A stretch of 48,140 bases of DNA from Streptomyces griseoaurantiacus (GCA_014656015.1 BNBP01000054.1:1-48140); one strand, 5' to 3'; shown: positions 9,526-18,620, counted from the first letter of the stretch. The notes: a model not told the origin generated them from the sequence alone. Numbers and translations are program-made.

Positions 9526-10601
9526 TGGACGTGACCCAGCAGGCAGCGCCGGCGGCGGACACGCCGCCGGCCTCCGGCACGGGGCAGCGGGACGGCCGCA
9601 CCCGGCAGCGCTCCCTGGCGCTGCGGCTGCTCGCCCGGCCCGAGGTCGGCGTCTTCCTCGGCGCCGTCGCGGTGTTCGTGTTCTTCCTCGTTCAGGCCCC
9701 GACCGTCCGCCAGGGCAGCTCGATGGCCACCGTGCTCTACCAGGCGTCCACCATCGGCATCATGGCGCTGCCGGTGGCGCTGCTGATGATCGGCGGCGAG
9801 TTCGACCTGTCGGCGGGCGTCGCCGTGATCAGCTCCGCGCTGACCGCGGCCATGATCAGCTTCCAGCTCACCATGAACGTGTGGGTGGGCGTGCTGGTGG
9901 CGCTGGTGCTCTCCCTCGCCGTCGGGGCCTTCAACGGCTGGATGATGGTCCGCACCGGACTGCCCAGCTTCCTGGTCACCCTCGGCACCTTCCTCGGCCT
10001 CCAGGGTGTCAACCTGGCCGTCACCAAGCTGGTCACCGGCAACGTCGCCACCGACGACATCAGCGACATGGACGGCTTCGACCAGGCCAAGAGCGTCTTC
10101 TCCTCCTCCTTCCACCTCGGTGACGTGCAGGTGAAGATCACCGTGGTCTGGTGGCTGGTGTTCGCGGCGCTGGCCACCTGGGTGCTGCTGCGCACCAAGT
10201 ACGGCAACTGGATCTTCGCGGTCGGCGGCAACAAGGACAGCGCCCGCGCGGTCGGGGTCCCGGTGACCTTCACCAAGATCTCGCTGTTCATGCTGGTCGG
10301 CTTCGGCGCCTGGTTCGTCGGCATGCACCAGCTGTTCGCGTTCAACACCGTGCAGTCCGGCGAGGGCGTCGGCCAGGAACTGATCTACATCGCCGCGGCC
10401 GTGATCGGCGGCTGCCTGCTCACCGGCGGCTACGGCTCCGCGATCGGACCCGTCTTCGGCGCCTTCATGTTCGGCATGGTGAGCCAGGGCATCGTCTTCG
10501 CCGGCTGGAACCCCGACTGGTTCAAGGCCTTCCTCGGTGTGATGCTCCTCGGGGCCACCCTCATCAATCTGTGGGTCCGCCAGTCGGCGACCCGGAGGTG
10601 A
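9525..10601 (+). CDS. Sugar ABC transporter permease (RbsC family)
   Basis: A 358-residue integral membrane protein of the BPD_transp_2 (RbsC/XylH) family with about eight to ten hydrophobic segments. The conserved stretch GGEFDLSAGVAVISSA near residues 85-100 and the C-terminal GGYGSAIGPVFGAFMFGMV are typical of this family. Its ATG shares one base with the stop of the binding-protein gene (TGATG), so translation is coupled. It forms the membrane channel of the importer. Confidence 0.9.
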   Translation: MDVTQQAAPAADTPPASGTGQRDGRTRQRSLALRLLARPEVGVFLGAVAVFVFFLVQAPTVRQGSSMATVLYQASTIGIMALPVALLMIGGEFDLSAGVAVISSALTAAMISFQLTMNVWVGVLVALVLSLAVGAFNGWMMVRTGLPSFLVTLGTFLGLQGVNLAVTKLVTGNVATDDISDMDGFDQAKSVFSSSFHLGDVQVKITVVWWLVFAALATWVLLRTKYGNWIFAVGGNKDSARAVGVPVTFTKISLFMLVGFGAWFVGMHQLFAFNTVQSGEGVGQELIYIAAAVIGGCLLTGGYGSAIGPVFGAFMFGMVSQGIVFAGWNPDWFKAFLGVMLLGATLINLWVRQSATRR

Positions 10602-10606
10602 CACCC

Positions 10607-11533
10607 ATGACCACCGCTGACCCCCAGAAGACCACCGCCGTGGCGGAGAAGGACCCCGCCGGCGGCCCGGCCCCCGAGGGCGCGGGGCCGCTCGTCGAGC
10701 TGCGCGGCGCCGGGAAGTCCTACGGCAACATCCGCGCCCTGCACGGGGTGGACCTCGCCGTGCACCCCGGCCGGGTGACCTGCGTGCTCGGCGACAACGG
10801 CGCCGGCAAGTCCACCCTCATCAAGATCATCTCCGGGCTGCACCAGCACACCGAGGGCGAAGTCCTCGTCGACGGGACCCCGGTACGGTTCAACACCCCC
10901 CGCGAGGCCCTCGCCAAGGGCATCGCCACCGTCTACCAGGACCTCGCCACCGTGCCGCTGATGCCGGTGTGGCGGAACTTCTTCCTCGGCTCCGAGATGA
11001 CGAAGGGCCCCTGGCCCGTACGGCGCCTCGACATCGCCCGCATGAAGCGGACCGCCGACGAGGAACTGCGCAACATGGGCATCGTCCTCGACGACCTGGA
11101 GCAGCCCCTCGGAACCCTCTCCGGCGGCCAGCGCCAGTCCGTGGCCATCGCCCGCGCCGTCTACTTCGGCGCCCGCGTTCTCATCCTCGACGAACCCACC
11201 GCCGCCCTCGGCGTCAAGCAGTCGGGCGTGGTGCTCAAGTACATCGCGGCCGCGCGCGAGCGCGGCCTCGGCGTCATCTTCATCACCCACAATCCCCACC
11301 ACGCCTACCTGGTCGGCGACCACTTCAGCGTGCTGCGCCTGGGCACCCTGGAGCTGTCCGCCGCCCGCAGCGAGGTGAGCCTGGAACAGCTCACCAACCA
11401 CATGGCCGGCGGTGCGGAGCTGGACGCGCTCAAGCACGAACTGGAACGGGCCGGCGGCGTGGACGTCGAGGCGCTCCCCGGGGCGCCGGACGCCGGGGAA
11501 CCGGCCGGGACACCCTCGGAAGGGACCGCCTGA
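10607..11533 (+). CDS. Sugar ABC transporter ATP-binding protein
   Basis: A 308-residue ATPase with one nucleotide-binding domain, not the double-domain RbsA form. Walker A is GDNGAGKST (residues 62-70), the signature is LSGGQRQ (171-177), and Walker B is VLILDEP (191-197), followed by the switch histidine in FITHN. The N-terminal 25 residues and the C-terminal tail are Ala/Pro-rich and probably disordered. A GGAGGTGA site precedes the ATG, five bases after the permease stop. It energises the importer, presumably as a homodimer. Confidence 0.9.
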   Translation: MTTADPQKTTAVAEKDPAGGPAPEGAGPLVELRGAGKSYGNIRALHGVDLAVHPGRVTCVLGDNGAGKSTLIKIISGLHQHTEGEVLVDGTPVRFNTPREALAKGIATVYQDLATVPLMPVWRNFFLGSEMTKGPWPVRRLDIARMKRTADEELRNMGIVLDDLEQPLGTLSGGQRQSVAIARAVYFGARVLILDEPTAALGVKQSGVVLKYIAAARERGLGVIFITHNPHHAYLVGDHFSVLRLGTLELSAARSEVSLEQLTNHMAGGAELDALKHELERAGGVDVEALPGAPDAGEPAGTPSEGTA

Positions 11534-11534
11534 C

Positions 11535-12455
11535 ATGACCGGAACCGACTCGCCCGCTCCCGTCCTGGACCGCATCCGGGTCGGTTCCGCCCCCGACTCC
11601 TGGGGCGTCTGGTTCCCCGAGGACCCCCGGCAGGTGCCCTGGCGGCGCTTCCTGGACGAGGTCGCCGAGGCCGGGTACTCCTGGATCGAACTGGGCCCCT
11701 ACGGCTACCTGCCCACCGACCCGGCCCGCCTCGGCGAGGAGGTGGCCCGCCGGAACCTCAGGGTCTCGGCGGGCACCATCTTCTGCGGTCTGCACCGGGG
11801 GCCCGCCGAGTGGGACGGCACGTGGGAGCAGGTGAGCCGGGTCGCCGCCCTCACCCGGGACATGGGCGCCGGGCACCTCGTCGTCATCCCGTCCTTCTGG
11901 CGCGACGACAAGACCGCCGAGATCCTGGAGCCCGCCGAACTCACCGCCGAGCAGTGGGGCCACCTCACCCGGGGCATGGAACGCCTGGGTCGGGAGGTGA
12001 AGGAGACGTACGGCCTCGACATCGTCGTCCACCCGCACGCCGACACCCACATCGACACCGAGGAGCACGTCGCGCGCCTCCTCGACGCCACGGACTCCTC
12101 GCTGGTCAACCTGTGCCTGGACACCGGGCACTACGCCTACTGCGGCGGCGACAGCGTCAGGCTGATCGAGACCTACGGCGAGCGCATCGGCTATCTGCAC
12201 CTCAAGCAGGTCGATCCGGAGATCCTCGCGGGGGTGGTCGCGGAAGGGGTGCCCTTCGGGCCCGCGGTGGCCCGCGGGGTGATGTGCGAGCCGCCCGGGG
12301 GTGTCCCGGAGCTGGGGCCGGTGCTCACCGCCGCACAGAAGCTGGACGTGGACCTGTTCGCCATCGTCGAGCAGGACATGTACCCCTGCCCGCCGGACAA
12401 GCCGCTGCCGATCGCCGTGCGGACGCGGAGGTTCCTGCGCTCCTGCGGGGCGTGA
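11535..12455 (+). CDS. Sugar phosphate isomerase/epimerase-type TIM barrel (IolE/IolI-like)
   Basis: A 306-residue AP-endonuclease-2/xylose-isomerase-like barrel. Metal-ligand candidates lie in HPHADTHI, LCLDTGHYAY, LHLKQVD and AIVEQDMY, the pattern of the IolE/IolI/Hyi superfamily. The N-terminal GSAPDSWGVWFP corresponds to the IolE start region. It closes the transporter operon (ATG one base after the ATPase stop), so a role as myo-inosose dehydratase or inosose isomerase is likely, but the sequence alone does not decide between them. Confidence 0.78.
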   Translation: MTGTDSPAPVLDRIRVGSAPDSWGVWFPEDPRQVPWRRFLDEVAEAGYSWIELGPYGYLPTDPARLGEEVARRNLRVSAGTIFCGLHRGPAEWDGTWEQVSRVAALTRDMGAGHLVVIPSFWRDDKTAEILEPAELTAEQWGHLTRGMERLGREVKETYGLDIVVHPHADTHIDTEEHVARLLDATDSSLVNLCLDTGHYAYCGGDSVRLIETYGERIGYLHLKQVDPEILAGVVAEGVPFGPAVARGVMCEPPGGVPELGPVLTAAQKLDVDLFAIVEQDMYPCPPDKPLPIAVRTRRFLRSCGA

Positions 12456-12458
12456 GCC

Positions 12459-12770
12459 TCAGGCGTGACGGCCGGGCCCCATCGGGTCGTCGAAGGCCTG
12501 TGCGTCGCCCCTGCCGTAGCCGCGGCTCCGGCGGTGGCGACGACGGCCGCGGTGGGCGCTGCTCACGGCGGTGGCCATGGCCAGGCTGAAGATCAGGGCG
12601 AGGGCGAGCCCCGCGCAGAAGAGCGCCAGGGCGTTCATCGTGGCGATGTGGTTGCCCAGCACCGACACGGAGTACTCGGGGCCGCCCCCGAGGTTGTCGG
12701 CGATCGCGAGACCGGTGAAGGCCGCGGTGGCCGCGAGCAGGAGCAGTCCGAGGACCAGCATGCGAGTCAT
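12459..12770 (-). CDS. Small two-helix membrane protein, function unknown
   Basis: A 103-residue protein with two hydrophobic segments (about residues 4-24 and 47-72), a short loop between them, and a basic tail (HRGRRRHRRSRGYGRG). A GAGGGG site directly precedes the ATG. It is convergent with the inositol transporter operon, with three bases between stop codons. I do not recognise a functional family. Because it is short and its codon pattern is normal for the region, I take it as a real gene, probably of the cytoplasmic membrane. Confidence 0.7.
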   Translation of the reverse strand: MTRMLVLGLLLLAATAAFTGLAIADNLGGGPEYSVSVLGNHIATMNALALFCAGLALALIFSLAMATAVSSAHRGRRRHRRSRGYGRGDAQAFDDPMGPGRHA

Positions 12771-12850
12771 CCCCTCGACATCGGGAGTTCTGTCCGGTTG
12801 CTCGGGGTTCTCCCGGTTGTCCGGGATGTCCCGTTTCTCCGGGTACCCAA

Positions 12851-12905
12851 CCGGGAGGAAACCTGCCGGGAGGAAACCTGCCGGGAGGAAACCTGCCGGG
12901 AGGAA
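12851..12905. repeat. 15-bp tandem repeat array
   Basis: Three exact head-to-tail copies of CCGGGAGGAAACCTG (12851-12895) are followed by a partial fourth copy that diverges after CCGGGAGGAA. The array lies upstream of the small membrane protein gene, in a 194-bp non-coding gap, and is likely prone to copy-number change. Confidence 0.9.
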
Positions 12906-12964
12906 CTCGCCGGAGGGCCGTCCGCCGGAGGGTCGCCGGCGGCGGTGAGTCCGCCGGTCGCGGT

Positions 12965-13180
12965 CTAGGCCGCCAGGTAGTGGTGCGCGTCCGCCCCGCG
13001 CCACTTCACCCACGCCGGGTCGTCGAGCAGTTCCTCCGCGTCCGGCAGACCCGCCCGGCCGAGGAACTCGACCAGGTCCTCGTCGGAGAAGGCCACCCCC
13101 AGGCTCTCCCCGCGCGCCGTCACGCGCCTGCCCCCCGACCCCAGCGGGGGATGAACGATCACAGGTGCGCGCCCGGACAT
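12965..13180 (-). CDS. Small conserved actinobacterial protein, function unknown
   Basis: A 71-residue acidic protein beginning MSGRAPVIVHPP and ending in a compact region (LVEFLGRAGLPDAEELLDDPAWVKWRG). I recall near-identical small proteins widely in Streptomyces, but no function is known to me. There is no signal peptide or membrane segment. It is divergent from the mycothiol-dependent dehydrogenase at 13367 and may share its promoter region. Confidence 0.72.
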   Translation of the reverse strand: MSGRAPVIVHPPLGSGGRRVTARGESLGVAFSDEDLVEFLGRAGLPDAEELLDDPAWVKWRGADAHHYLAA

Positions 13181-13366
13181 GTCTCCAGCATCGTCCCGTC
13201 CGGCGCGCCCCGCATCCGCACGGCCCGGCGACACCAGGTGGTCCCTCCCGCCGAAGGGGTGCGAAAACGCCCGGAACCGCGCGAGGATCATGGGGTGGGC
13301 CGGTGCGGTCCCGCGGCGGGCACCGCCGCCCGCACCGGCGCGGCAGCGAGGGAAGGCAGCAGCACC

Positions 13367-14455
13367 ATGGCGCAGGAAGTACGCGGCGTGATCGCACCCG
13401 GCAAGGACGAACCCGTCCGCATCGAGACGATCGTGGTGCCGGACCCCGGCCCCGGCGAGGCGGTGGTGAGCATCCGGGCCTGCGGCGTGTGCCACACCGA
13501 CCTGCACTACAAGCAGGGCGGGATCAGCGAGGACTTCCCGTTCCTGCTCGGCCACGAGGCCTCCGGGATCGTCGAGTCGGTCGGCGAGGGCGTCACCGAC
13601 GTGGCCCCCGGCGACTTCGTGATCCTCAACTGGCGCGCGGTCTGCGGCCAGTGCCGGGCCTGTCTGCGCGGCCGTCCCTGGTACTGCTTCGACACGCACA
13701 ACGCCAAGCAGAGGATGACCCTCGCCTCCACCGGCCAGGAACTCTCCCCGGCGCTCGGCATCGGCGCCTTCGCCGACAAGACCCTCGTCGCCGCCGGCCA
13801 GTGCACCAAGGTCGACCCGGCGGTCGCCCCGGAGGTGGCCGGACTGCTCGGCTGCGGGGTCATGGCGGGCATCGGCGCCGCGATCAACACCGGCAACGTC
13901 GGCCGCGGCGACACCGTCGCCGTCATCGGCTGCGGCGGAGTCGGCGACGCGGCGATCGCCGGGGCCCGCCTGGCGGGCGCCGCGAAGATCATCGCCGTGG
14001 ACATCGACCCCCGCAAACTGGAGACGGCGAAGAAGCTGGGCGCCACCCACCTCGTCAACTCCCGTGAGAGCGACCCCGTCGAGGCGGTCCGGGAGATGAC
14101 CGGCGGCTTCGGCGCCGACGTCGTCATCGAGGCGGTCGGCCGCCCGGAGACGTACACGCAGGCCTTCTACGCCCGCGACCTGGCTGGCACCGTCGTCCTC
14201 GTCGGCGTGCCCACCCCCGAGATGAAGCTCGAACTGCCGCTGCTCGACGTGTTCGGCCGCGGCGGCGCGCTCAAGTCCTCCTGGTACGGCGACTGCCTGC
14301 CCTCCCGGGACTTCCCCATGCTCATCGACCTGCACCTGCAGGGCCGCCTCGACCTCGGCGCCTTCGTCACCGAGACGATCGCGCTCGACGGCGTCGAAGA
14401 GGCCTTCGAGCGGATGCACCACGGCGACGTGCTGCGCTCGGTGGTGACCTTCTGA
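13367..14455 (+). CDS. mscR: S-(hydroxymethyl)mycothiol dehydrogenase
   Basis: A 362-residue zinc alcohol dehydrogenase of class III type that oxidises the mycothiol-formaldehyde adduct with NAD+, the actinobacterial route of formaldehyde detoxification. The catalytic zinc region is CGVCHTDLHY and GHEASG. The structural zinc site is CGQCRACLRGRPWYC (Cys spacing 2-2-7). The nucleotide fold is GCGGVGDAA. The length and the highly conserved C-terminus (LHLQGRLDL, ERMHHGDVLRSVV) fit mycothiol-specific enzymes. Its stop overlaps the start of the hydrolase gene, so the two act together. Confidence 0.93.
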   Translation: MAQEVRGVIAPGKDEPVRIETIVVPDPGPGEAVVSIRACGVCHTDLHYKQGGISEDFPFLLGHEASGIVESVGEGVTDVAPGDFVILNWRAVCGQCRACLRGRPWYCFDTHNAKQRMTLASTGQELSPALGIGAFADKTLVAAGQCTKVDPAVAPEVAGLLGCGVMAGIGAAINTGNVGRGDTVAVIGCGGVGDAAIAGARLAGAAKIIAVDIDPRKLETAKKLGATHLVNSRESDPVEAVREMTGGFGADVVIEAVGRPETYTQAFYARDLAGTVVLVGVPTPEMKLELPLLDVFGRGGALKSSWYGDCLPSRDFPMLIDLHLQGRLDLGAFVTETIALDGVEEAFERMHHGDVLRSVVTF

Positions 14456-15084
14456 TGACCGCGCGCATCGACCACCTCGTCACCTCCGGCCGGTTCAGCC
14501 TCGACGGCGGCACCTGGGACGTCGACAACAACGTGTGGATCCTCGGCGACGACCACGAGGCACTCGTCATCGACGCCGCGCACGACGCCGACGCGATCCT
14601 CCAGGCCCTCGGCGGGCGGCGGCTGCGGGCCATCGTCTGCACCCACGCCCACAACGACCACATCGGCGCCGCCCCCGCACTCGCCGAGCGCACCGGCGCC
14701 ACGATCTGGCTGCACCCCGACGACCTGCCGCTGTGGAAACTCACCCACCCCGACCGGCTGCCCGACCGGTGGCTGGACGACGAGCAGGTCCTGGAGGCGG
14801 CCGGCGCCGACCTGACCGTGCTGCACACGCCCGGACACGCCCCCGGCGCGGTCTGCCTGTACGAGCCGGGACTCGGCACGGTCTTCACCGGCGACACCCT
14901 GTTCCAGGGCGGCCCGGGCGCCACCGGACGCTCCTATTCGCACTTCCCGACCCTCGTCGACTCCATCCGCGACCGGCTGCTCACCCTGCCGCCCGAGACC
15001 GTGGTCCGCACCGGCCACGGCGACAGCACCACCATCGGCGCCGAGGCCCCGCACCTCCAGGAGTGGATCGCCCGCGGGCACTGA
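14455..15084 (+). CDS. Metallo-beta-lactamase-fold hydrolase coupled to mycothiol dehydrogenase
   Basis: A 209-residue MBL-fold protein with the metal motif THAHNDHIG, HTPGHAPG and FTGDTLFQ, the arrangement of glyoxalase-II-like thioester hydrolases. The ATG uses the last base of the upstream stop codon. In actinobacteria this pair is conserved, so hydrolysis of S-formylmycothiol to formate and mycothiol is the likely role; this is inference from linkage, not from a residue I can single out. Confidence 0.87.
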   Translation: MTARIDHLVTSGRFSLDGGTWDVDNNVWILGDDHEALVIDAAHDADAILQALGGRRLRAIVCTHAHNDHIGAAPALAERTGATIWLHPDDLPLWKLTHPDRLPDRWLDDEQVLEAAGADLTVLHTPGHAPGAVCLYEPGLGTVFTGDTLFQGGPGATGRSYSHFPTLVDSIRDRLLTLPPETVVRTGHGDSTTIGAEAPHLQEWIARGH

Positions 15085-15112
15085 TCACGACCGGGCACTG
15101 TGCCCGATGATC
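15083..15112 (+). terminator. Stem-loop after the formaldehyde operon
   Basis: An inner stem CGGGCA/TGCCCG (15092-15106, loop of three) is extended by an outer GATCA/TGATC pair (15083-15087 and 15108-15112). It starts at the hydrolase stop codon and lies before the SDR gene, so it probably ends the mscR transcript. Confidence 0.55.
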
Positions 15113-15134
15113 GGCGCGGGGTACGTTCAGGACC

Positions 15135-15932
15135 ATGACTGCGAGGCACGCGGAGCGGTTCGAGGGGTACGGCGCGCTGGTCACGGGCGCGGCACGGGGC
15201 ATCGGGGCGGCCGTCGCGCGGCGGCTCGCCGAGGAGGGCGCCCGCGTCCTCGTCACCGACGTGGACGCGGAGGCGGCCGCCGGGACGGCCGCCGGGCTGC
15301 GCGCCGAGGGACTGGCCGCCGAGGCGTACGGGTGCGACGTGGCGGACCGGGCCGCGGTGGAGGCCGCCGTCGCCCGCGCCGTCGAGGCCTTCGGCTCCCT
15401 CGACGTGCTGGTCAACAACGCCTACCACTGCAGCCCGGACGCCCCGCTGTTCGAGGACGAGGACGAGGAGAGCTGGTCCCTCGACCTCGCCGTCACCCTC
15501 ACCGGCGCCTACCGGTGCGCCAGGGCCGCGATGCCGCACCTGGCTGCCTCCGGACGCGGTGCCGTCGTCACCATCGGCTCGGTCAACGGGCTGCAGGACT
15601 TCGGCAACCACGCCTACAGCGCCGCCAAGGCGGGCCTCATCTCCCTGACCCGCACGCTCGCCGGGCACGCCGGACCGCGCGGGGTCCGCGTCAACCTCGT
15701 AGCCCCCGGTACCGTCCGCACCCCCGCCTGGGCGGACCGCCCCGAGGACCTGGCCGCCGCCGCCCGGCTGTACCCGCTGGGCCGGGTCGGCGAACCGGAG
15801 GACATCGCGGCCGCCGTCGCCTTCCTCGCCTCCCGCGACGCCGCCTGGATCACCGGCACCACCCTGTGCGTCGACGGCGGTGTGACGGCGGTCAACACCG
15901 GCTTCAAGGGTGTCGCGCACCGGACCTCCTGA
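15135..15932 (+). CDS. SDR-family NAD(P)-dependent oxidoreductase
   Basis: A 265-residue classical short-chain dehydrogenase: cofactor motif TGAARGIG near residues 17-24, the NNAY element, catalytic serine region TIGSVN and YSAAK. The C-terminal ITGTTLCVDGG is standard. It resembles 3-oxoacyl-ACP reductase/glucose-dehydrogenase-like SDRs; the substrate is not evident. It stands alone behind a terminator, with a CAGGA site before the ATG. Confidence 0.87.
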   Translation: MTARHAERFEGYGALVTGAARGIGAAVARRLAEEGARVLVTDVDAEAAAGTAAGLRAEGLAAEAYGCDVADRAAVEAAVARAVEAFGSLDVLVNNAYHCSPDAPLFEDEDEESWSLDLAVTLTGAYRCARAAMPHLAASGRGAVVTIGSVNGLQDFGNHAYSAAKAGLISLTRTLAGHAGPRGVRVNLVAPGTVRTPAWADRPEDLAAAARLYPLGRVGEPEDIAAAVAFLASRDAAWITGTTLCVDGGVTAVNTGFKGVAHRTS

Positions 15933-16065
15933 ACGCCCCCCACCGCCGCCCGCACCCGGGCGCCGCCGCGTGCAACCACCGGGCGCCCTGGCGTGTCTAC
16001 CAGGACGAGTCCGTACCGCCCCGGAGGTACCGGGACCGGCAGGACGGGGCAGGGGGAAACACAGC

Positions 16066-16761
16066 ATGGGGGACATCCGCAGACGGACCGCCGTCGCGCT
16101 CGGCGTCACCGGGCTGGTGGCACCGCTCGCGCTCACGCTCGGGTCCGCGCCCGCGAGCGCCGCGAGCTGCACGAGCTCGACCGGGCCGTACCAGAAGAAG
16201 GTGGAGAAGTTCCTGGGCAGGCCGGCCGACGGCAGGCAGTCCGCCGCCGACTGCCGGGCGATCCGGGCCTTCCAGTCCAAGCACGGCATCACCCCCACCA
16301 TCGGGTACGCGGGCCCCGTGACCTGGGGCGTCATGGATTTGATGAACAAGCAGAAGGCCGTCGGCCACAACCCGAACAGGGCCGGCCGGTGCCCCGTCAA
16401 CAAGGGCCGCATCGCCTGCGTCGACCTCACGCTCCAGCTCAGCTGGATCCAGGACGGCAGCCGGCTCGTGTACGGTCCGGTCCCGGTGCGGACCGGGCGC
16501 AACGGGTACGAGACCCGCACCGGACTCAAGAAGATCTACTGGCGGCACATCGACCACGTGTCGTCGATCTACCACGTGCCGATGCCGTACAGCCAGTTCT
16601 TCGACGGCGGCGAGGCCTTCCACTCGGTCGGCGTCAGCATGTGGAACCCGCCCGGCTCCCACGGCTGCGTCAACATGACGACGAAGGCCGCGAAGAAGTA
16701 CTGGTCGCTGCTGCGCAACGGCGACGACGTCTACGTGTACGGGCGCAAGCCGGGCACCTGA
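16066..16761 (+). CDS. Exported L,D-transpeptidase (YkuD domain)
   Basis: A 231-residue secreted protein. Residues 1-33 are a signal peptide (basic start, hydrophobic core, APASAAS cleavage region). A peptidoglycan-binding-like region follows (about 38-95, FQSKHGI..GPVTWGVMD), then the YkuD catalytic domain (about 120-228) with the active-site pattern His186 in FHSVG and Cys201 in SHGCVNM. It would form 3-3 cross-links in peptidoglycan outside the membrane. Paired cysteines in the mature protein (Cys35, 63, 109, 118) may form disulfides. Confidence 0.9.
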   Translation: MGDIRRRTAVALGVTGLVAPLALTLGSAPASAASCTSSTGPYQKKVEKFLGRPADGRQSAADCRAIRAFQSKHGITPTIGYAGPVTWGVMDLMNKQKAVGHNPNRAGRCPVNKGRIACVDLTLQLSWIQDGSRLVYGPVPVRTGRNGYETRTGLKKIYWRHIDHVSSIYHVPMPYSQFFDGGEAFHSVGVSMWNPPGSHGCVNMTTKAAKKYWSLLRNGDDVYVYGRKPGT

Positions 16762-16929
16762 GGCACGTGGGGCGTGTGTGGCGCATACGGTGCGCAGGGG
16801 GCGCGGGAAGTGACGCGCGCCACCTGTGCACCGGTGCTGAGCTGGGGTGATGAGCTTCACGCACCCAATTGCCGGAATACGTAGCATTGCTCACAACGCC
16901 TTCACGAGCGGACTCGTATGCTTCACGGC

Positions 16930-17103
16930 ATGTCCATCACTCCTGAACCGGCCGTCGAGAGGTCGGCCGACGAGGTAAACGACGAGATCCGCGCCCTGTG
17001 GCGCCGGTCCGGCGGCACGCTCACCGGCGAGCAGCGCGAGGAGTACCAGCGGCTGGTCACGGAATGGGCCACCGCGGTGCCCCGCCCCCGTAGCGCCGCC
17101 TGA
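16930..17103 (+). CDS. Small conserved protein, function unknown
   Basis: A 57-residue soluble, charged protein, predicted helical (VNDEIRALWRRSGG, TGEQREEYQRLVTEWA). No ribosome site precedes the ATG; a -10-like TATGCT ends eight bases before it, so the mRNA may be leaderless. An in-frame ATG 12 bases upstream is an alternative. I recall similar short proteins across Streptomyces but no function. The protease gene at 17125 is convergent. Confidence 0.62.
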   Translation: MSITPEPAVERSADEVNDEIRALWRRSGGTLTGEQREEYQRLVTEWATAVPRPRSAA

Positions 17104-17124
17104 CCCCGGCGGCCGCCCGGGCGC

Positions 17125-18525
17125 TCAGCTCCAGCTGCGGGCGTACTGCCTGCGGTAGGCCTCCCGGTCCCGCTCCGAGCGGATGTACCGCGCCGCCACC
17201 CACGCCACCATGCTCCCCGCGAGGACCAGCAGCCCCGGGCCCACCGTCCCCGGATCGGTGAGCCGGGCGGCGAGCGAGGGGGCCGCCCCCGCACCGACCT
17301 GCTCGACCGCGCCGGGGTTCGCCGACCCGGGGGCGATCACCGCTCCCTGGGAGGCGGAGGCCGAGGGCTCCGGCGCACCGGCCGCCGCCGAGGACGGCTT
17401 CCCGCCCGAGCCGTCCCCCGCCAGCCGCACGCCCAGCGCGCTCATCGCCGTCCGGAGCGGCTGGAAGAACGTCGTCCCCCCGCTCTCGCAGTCCCCGCTG
17501 CCGCCCGAGGTGACCCCCAGCGCGAGCCCGTCGGAGAACAACGGCCCCCCGCTGTCACCCGGTTCGGCGCACACGTCCGTCTCGATGAGCCCGGTCACCG
17601 TCCCCTCGGGGTAGTTGACCGTCGCGTCCAGCCCGGTCACCTTGCCGTCGCGCAGCCCGCTCGTGCTGCCGCTGCGGAACACCCGCTGGCCCACCGCCGC
17701 GTCTCCCGCCCCCGCGATGCGCACGCCCTTGCCGCCGCCGATCGCGATCACGTTGGTGTCCGCCCCGGCCGACTGCCCGTTGCCGTACCGGATGAGCGAG
17801 AAGTCGTTGCCGGGGAAGCGGGAGGACACCGTCTGGCCGAGCTCGGTCGCGCCCCCCTGGTCGGCGAACCACACCGCGCCCTTGGGCCCGCAGTGACCGG
17901 CGGTGAGGATGAAGGAACCCTGCCCGTCGGTCACGTTGTACCCGGCCGAACAGCGGCCGCCGGTGGAGAACATGGGCTGCGCCCCGTTCAGCCTGGTGGT
18001 GAACTCGGTCTTCGTCCGTTCCATCCGCACCCTGCCGCCCAGGGAATCGGCGAGTCGCGTCAGCCGCGACCAGTCACCGGCGGAGACGGTGGGGTCCGCC
18101 CGTACCACGACCTCGTTGCGGGTGTAGTCCACGGACCAGGCGGTGCCCGTGACCCGGGGCGCCGTGCGCAGGCTCTTCGTGGCGGACCTCAACTCGTCCA
18201 TGCTGTGCCGCACCACCTCGGCACGGGCCCCGGCCTCCCGCACCGTCCCGGCCGCCCCCGCGTCGGTCACGGCGACCACGGGGCGGCCGTCGGCGCCGAT
18301 CCAGGTGCCGGCGGTGCGCCCGGTGCCGAGCCGGGAGACGAGCCCGGCGCCCTGCGCGGCGGCCGACTCGACGGAGGAACCGGCGGCGTGCGCGCCGGGC
18401 GCCGGTGTGCCGCCGGCCGGCTCGGTGGCCATGGCCTGGGTGACCATCAGGCCCCCCAGGAGAATCCCGCCGACGGCCGACAGCCGTATCCCGCGTCGGA
18501 CGATCCGTCGTCGTACGTGCCTCAT
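17125..18525 (-). CDS. Secreted, membrane-anchored S1 (chymotrypsin-like) serine protease
   Basis: A 466-residue protease of the streptogrisin/alpha-lytic type. An N-terminal signal sequence (about 14-33) is followed by a pro-region (about 60-185). The catalytic domain has the triad His211 in LTAGHC, Asp241 in GNDFSLIRY and Ser325 in EPGDSGGPL. A Ser/Ala/Pro-rich linker then leads to a hydrophobic segment (about 436-455) and a basic tail (ERDREAYRRQ), so the enzyme probably stays attached to the membrane facing out. A GGAG site precedes the ATG. It appears unrelated to the biosynthetic cluster that begins just beyond it. Confidence 0.88.
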   Translation of the reverse strand: MRHVRRRIVRRGIRLSAVGGILLGGLMVTQAMATEPAGGTPAPGAHAAGSSVESAAAQGAGLVSRLGTGRTAGTWIGADGRPVVAVTDAGAAGTVREAGARAEVVRHSMDELRSATKSLRTAPRVTGTAWSVDYTRNEVVVRADPTVSAGDWSRLTRLADSLGGRVRMERTKTEFTTRLNGAQPMFSTGGRCSAGYNVTDGQGSFILTAGHCGPKGAVWFADQGGATELGQTVSSRFPGNDFSLIRYGNGQSAGADTNVIAIGGGKGVRIAGAGDAAVGQRVFRSGSTSGLRDGKVTGLDATVNYPEGTVTGLIETDVCAEPGDSGGPLFSDGLALGVTSGGSGDCESGGTTFFQPLRTAMSALGVRLAGDGSGGKPSSAAAGAPEPSASASQGAVIAPGSANPGAVEQVGAGAAPSLAARLTDPGTVGPGLLVLAGSMVAWVAARYIRSERDREAYRRQYARSWS

Positions 18526-18620
18526 GCAGGGCTCCCGAACCGCTGAACACCGCCGGCGGGCCACCACCGTACGGAGCGCCCCGGTCGTCGGGCGCCGTCC
18601 CTCCATACGTGCGCCCGTAC

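Noticed and set aside
12851..12905. Repeat array as a CRISPR
   Set aside because: Units are contiguous 15-mers with no spacers, and no cas genes are present.
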